A stretch of DNA of 64,000 bases. Origin: Streptomyces sp. NBC_01353. GTDB taxonomy: Bacteria; Actinomycetota; Actinomycetes; Streptomycetales; Streptomycetaceae. The translations under genes and the position numbers were made by a program. The stretch covers positions 8,271,501 through 8,335,500 of the forward strand of contig NZ_CP108352.1 in the NCBI RefSeq assembly GCF_036237275.1, written 5' to 3'. The notes under the pieces were generated by a model. That model did not search any database. It worked only from the letters and a program-made list of their open reading frames with translations, and had not been told where the DNA came from. Shown piece after piece: positions 61,728 through 64,000 of the stretch (position 1 is the stretch's first letter; every line of letters begins with the position of its first letter).

Positions 61728-62713
61728 CAGTACCTCACTCTCGGGTCGACGACGGCGTACAGCAGGTCGACGGCCAGATTGGCGACGACGATGAAGGTGG
61801 CGGCGAGCAGGGTGACCCCGAGGATCACCGGTTGGTCTCCGGTGGACAGGGCGCCGTAGAAGAGGCGTCCAACGCCCGGCAGCCCGAAGATGGACTCGGT
61901 GATCACCGCGCCCGCGAGCAGTCCGCCCAGATCCATGCCGAAGATCGTGAGGATCGGCGTCATACCGGCCCGCAGCCCGTGCTTCACGACGACCGTGCGG
62001 CGTGGCAGCCCCTTGGCGCGGGCGGTACGGATATACGGCTCCGCCATCGTCTCGATCATCGAACTGCGGCTCTGGCGCGCGTACATGGCGGCGTACAGGA
62101 CGGCCAGTGCCAGCCAGGGCAGCAGCAGGTTCGACGCCCAGTCGAGCGGGTCGGAGCCGAAGGGGACGTACTGCGGATAGGGCAGCAGCCCGGCCACCCG
62201 GATCAGCCCGTAGATGAGCATCACCGAGGTGAAGTAGACGGGCAGCGAGGCGGCGGCGACCGCGCCGACCATGAGGACGCGGTCGGTGAGGGAGTCCTTG
62301 CGCAGGGCCGCGGTGACGCCCGCGGAGAGCCCCAGGAGAAGCCAGATCGCGGCGGAGCCCAGGGCGAGCGACGCGGAGACGGGCAGACGGTCGAGCAGCA
62401 GGTCCCACACGCCCTGGCTGTTCTCGTACGAGTAGCCCAGGCACGGGAAGTCGCAGTGCAGGGCGTACTGGCCGCTGCCCATGGTGCGGCCGGTGAAGAT
62501 CCCGGAGACGAACTCCGCGAATTGCCGCCACATCGGCTGGTCCAGGCCCATGTGGGCACGGATCGCCGCCAGGCGCTCCGTGCTGCACGACTTTCCGCAG
62601 GCCGCGGCGGCGGGGTCGGAAGGCAGGACGTAGAAGATGGTGAAGGTGACGGCGGCGATGGCGATCAGGACGCCGACGACACCGAGCAGCCGGCGGCCGA
62701 GGTAGAGGATCAC
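61727..62713 (-). CDS. ABC transporter permease (OppB/DppB type)
   Basis: 328 residues with six spans. It starts with MILYLGRRLLGVVGVLIAIA from GTG 62713. A large external loop after span 1 carries two Cys (AACGKSCSTERL, GQYALHCDFPCLGY). The EAA loop contacting the ATPases is IRTARAKGLPRRTVVVKHGL. The Cys-rich loop is typical of actinobacterial peptide permeases. The start overlaps the oppC stop (GTGA). It forms the membrane channel with the other permease. Confidence 0.93.
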   Translation of the reverse strand: MILYLGRRLLGVVGVLIAIAAVTFTIFYVLPSDPAAAACGKSCSTERLAAIRAHMGLDQPMWRQFAEFVSGIFTGRTMGSGQYALHCDFPCLGYSYENSQGVWDLLLDRLPVSASLALGSAAIWLLLGLSAGVTAALRKDSLTDRVLMVGAVAAASLPVYFTSVMLIYGLIRVAGLLPYPQYVPFGSDPLDWASNLLLPWLALAVLYAAMYARQSRSSMIETMAEPYIRTARAKGLPRRTVVVKHGLRAGMTPILTIFGMDLGGLLAGAVITESIFGLPGVGRLFYGALSTGDQPVILGVTLLAATFIVVANLAVDLLYAVVDPRVRY

Positions 62714-63636
62714 GTACGGCTTCCTCTCGGGTCGAGGATGTCGCGCAGCGCGTCGCCGAGCAGGGTGAACGCGAGCACCGTGAGGAAGAGGCAGAGGCTC
62801 GGGACGACGAAGTACATGGGGTCCGTGTCGTAGTAGGCGACGCTCTCGGCGATCATCTGACCCCAGGACGGGGTGGGCGGGCGGACCCCGACGCCCAGAT
62901 AGCTGAGGGCCGCCTCGGTGGCGATCATCCCGGGGATGATCAGGGTCGTGTACGCGATGACCGGCCCGGCGACACCCGGGAGGATGTCCCGGGTCAGGAT
63001 CCGCCAGGGGCCCGAGCCGCCGACGCGGGCGGCGTCTACGTACTCGCGGTGCTTGAGCGAGAGGGTCTGGCCGCGTACGACGCGGGCGATCCCGGGCCAG
63101 CCGAAGAGGCCGATGACGGCCGTCATCAGCACGATCCTGTTGACATCCCGCGCCACCGACATCATCGCGATCATGAAGATGAGGGAAGGAAAGGACATCG
63201 TGAGGTCCATCAGCCGGGAGAGCACGGTGTCGGTGCGGCCGCCGAAATAGCCGGCCGCGATCCCGGCCGCGGTCCCCGCGACGACGACGATCGCTGTCGC
63301 GGAGAAGGCGATGAGGAGGGAGACCTGGGCGCCGTGCACGACGCGGGCGAACAGGTCGCGGCCGGTGACGGGCTCAACGCCGAGCCAGTGCTCGGCCGAG
63401 ACGCCACCGAGCGGGCCGATGGGCTGGCCGCCCAGGTACGGATCGACGGCGCTCTTGTCGAACTCCTCGGGCCCCCAGCCGCCCAGCGCGCTGAGCAGCG
63501 GGGCGGCCACGGCCATGAGCGCGAAGAGCGCGACGACGACGAGGGAGATCTTCACGGAGGGTCGGCGGTGCAGTTCCGCGCGGGCGAGCTGCCAGGGACC
63601 GCTGCCCTGATGCAAGGGCGGGGAGGTGGTGGACAT
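62710..63636 (-). CDS. ABC transporter permease (OppC/DppC type)
   Basis: 308 residues. The N-terminal OppC-type segment (RAELHRRPSVKISLVVVALF) is followed by six spans. The external loop DPYLGGQPIGPLGGVSAEHW and LGVEPVTGRDLFARVVHGAQ (the conserved LGTDxxGRD-like motif) are present, and the EAA loop is YVDAARVGGSGPWRILTRDI. The start is ATG 63636, 13 bp after the binding-protein stop. Partner of the OppB-type permease. Confidence 0.93.
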   Translation of the reverse strand: MSTTSPPLHQGSGPWQLARAELHRRPSVKISLVVVALFALMAVAAPLLSALGGWGPEEFDKSAVDPYLGGQPIGPLGGVSAEHWLGVEPVTGRDLFARVVHGAQVSLLIAFSATAIVVVAGTAAGIAAGYFGGRTDTVLSRLMDLTMSFPSLIFMIAMMSVARDVNRIVLMTAVIGLFGWPGIARVVRGQTLSLKHREYVDAARVGGSGPWRILTRDILPGVAGPVIAYTTLIIPGMIATEAALSYLGVGVRPPTPSWGQMIAESVAYYDTDPMYFVVPSLCLFLTVLAFTLLGDALRDILDPRGSRT

Positions 63637-63649
63637 GAGTGAGTGACCC

Positions 63650-64000
63650 TCAGTTTTCGCTCTTGGAGGGGTCCTTGAGGCCGATCGTCGCGTAGTCGAT
63701 CTGTCCGCCGAAGGAGGTGTGGCCGAAGGCGCCGGCGATGTTCGTGCCGAGCACCAGAGGCCAGCGCTCGATGATGGTGGGGGCGGTCGGAGCCTTGGCG
63801 AGGATCTCGCCGTCCAGGTCCTGCCAGGCCTTGTTGGCCTGTGCGGCATCCGTCATGGCGGCGATCTCGTCCATCCGCTTCATGGTCGCCTGGTCGCGGA
63901 ACAGCGAGTGGTTGCCGGAGTTGCCCTTCTCCTTGATGAAGCGGCCGTCGAAGACGAAGGGCAGGAACGTGGAGCCGGAGGGGTAGTCCGGGCACCAGCC
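63650..64000 (-). CDS. ABC transporter peptide-binding protein, C-terminal part (partial)
   Basis: The last 116 codons of a family-5 (OppA/DppA-like) binding protein that continues beyond the window. GWCPDYPSGSTFLPFVFDGR at the window edge is the typical late strand-loop that contacts bound peptide. It is followed by KRMDEIAAMTDAAQANKAWQ and a stop after KDPSKSEN. The N-terminal lipoprotein signal is out of view. As first gene of the operon it supplies the substrate to the two permeases and two ATPases downstream. Confidence 0.9.
   Translation of the reverse strand, partial: GWCPDYPSGSTFLPFVFDGRFIKEKGNSGNHSLFRDQATMKRMDEIAAMTDAAQANKAWQDLDGEILAKAPTAPTIIERWPLVLGTNIAGAFGHTSFGGQIDYATIGLKDPSKSEN

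Overview
The window is from a high-GC actinobacterium, almost certainly a Streptomyces. Third codon positions are strongly G/C, GTG and TTG starts are common, genes overlap by ATGA or GTGA, and several families are typical of Streptomyces: MocR, DUF6461-like, an SLT lysozyme-like protein, CsbD, a Cys-less ribosomal protein paralogue cluster, AftD/DUF3068/DUF2613 and a PucR regulator. There are no rRNA or tRNA genes and no CRISPR array that I can see.

The first ~44 kb look like an accessory or chromosome-arm region. Single genes stand in long non-coding stretches with many broken genes. In order: an alpha/beta hydrolase and a flavohaemoprotein (0.5-3 kb); a MocR regulator divergent from a class V aminotransferase plus MFS exporter pair (4.5-8.5 kb); a secreted tripeptidyl aminopeptidase-type hydrolase; a geranylgeranyl-reductase-type flavoprotein; an IS5 relic; a tandem DUF6461-like pair; an SLT-domain secreted protein; a frameshifted conserved gene; CsbD; a beta-lactamase-fold serine hydrolase; HutD; a 1245-aa S8 protease; a Ser/Thr kinase pseudogene; an orphan sugar-type binding lipoprotein; a second MurE-like ligase; YihY/BrkB; a maleylpyruvate-isomerase-like gene boxed between an intact IS and an internally deleted copy of it; a Hint-domain (polymorphic toxin) relic; several small secreted or membrane proteins; another dead IS5 transposase; and a SUKH (SMI1/KNR4) immunity-type gene.

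At 39.6-42.1 kb lies a complete zinc-starvation cluster: rpsR-cobW-rpmE2-rpmG on the minus strand and rpmB-rpsN on the plus strand. All five ribosomal proteins lack the paired cysteines of their zinc-binding forms. A 19-bp perfect palindrome resembling a Zur box sits between the two arms. More IS debris, a RibD/DHFR-like reductase and a cupin follow.

From 45 kb to the end the DNA is densely coding and intact. An eight-gene minus-strand run (DUF3068, GT4, methyltransferase, AftD-like arabinofuranosyltransferase, HHxxxDG acyltransferase, second methyltransferase, DMT-like membrane protein, Trm112) is mostly translationally coupled. It is divergent from DUF2613-PucR and looks like an envelope glycoconjugate assembly system. 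It is the most interesting system here. A LysR regulator divergent from a secreted M6-type metalloprotease follows, then a bidirectional terminator and an oligopeptide ABC transporter operon (oppA-C-B-D-F order) whose binding-protein gene runs off the window.
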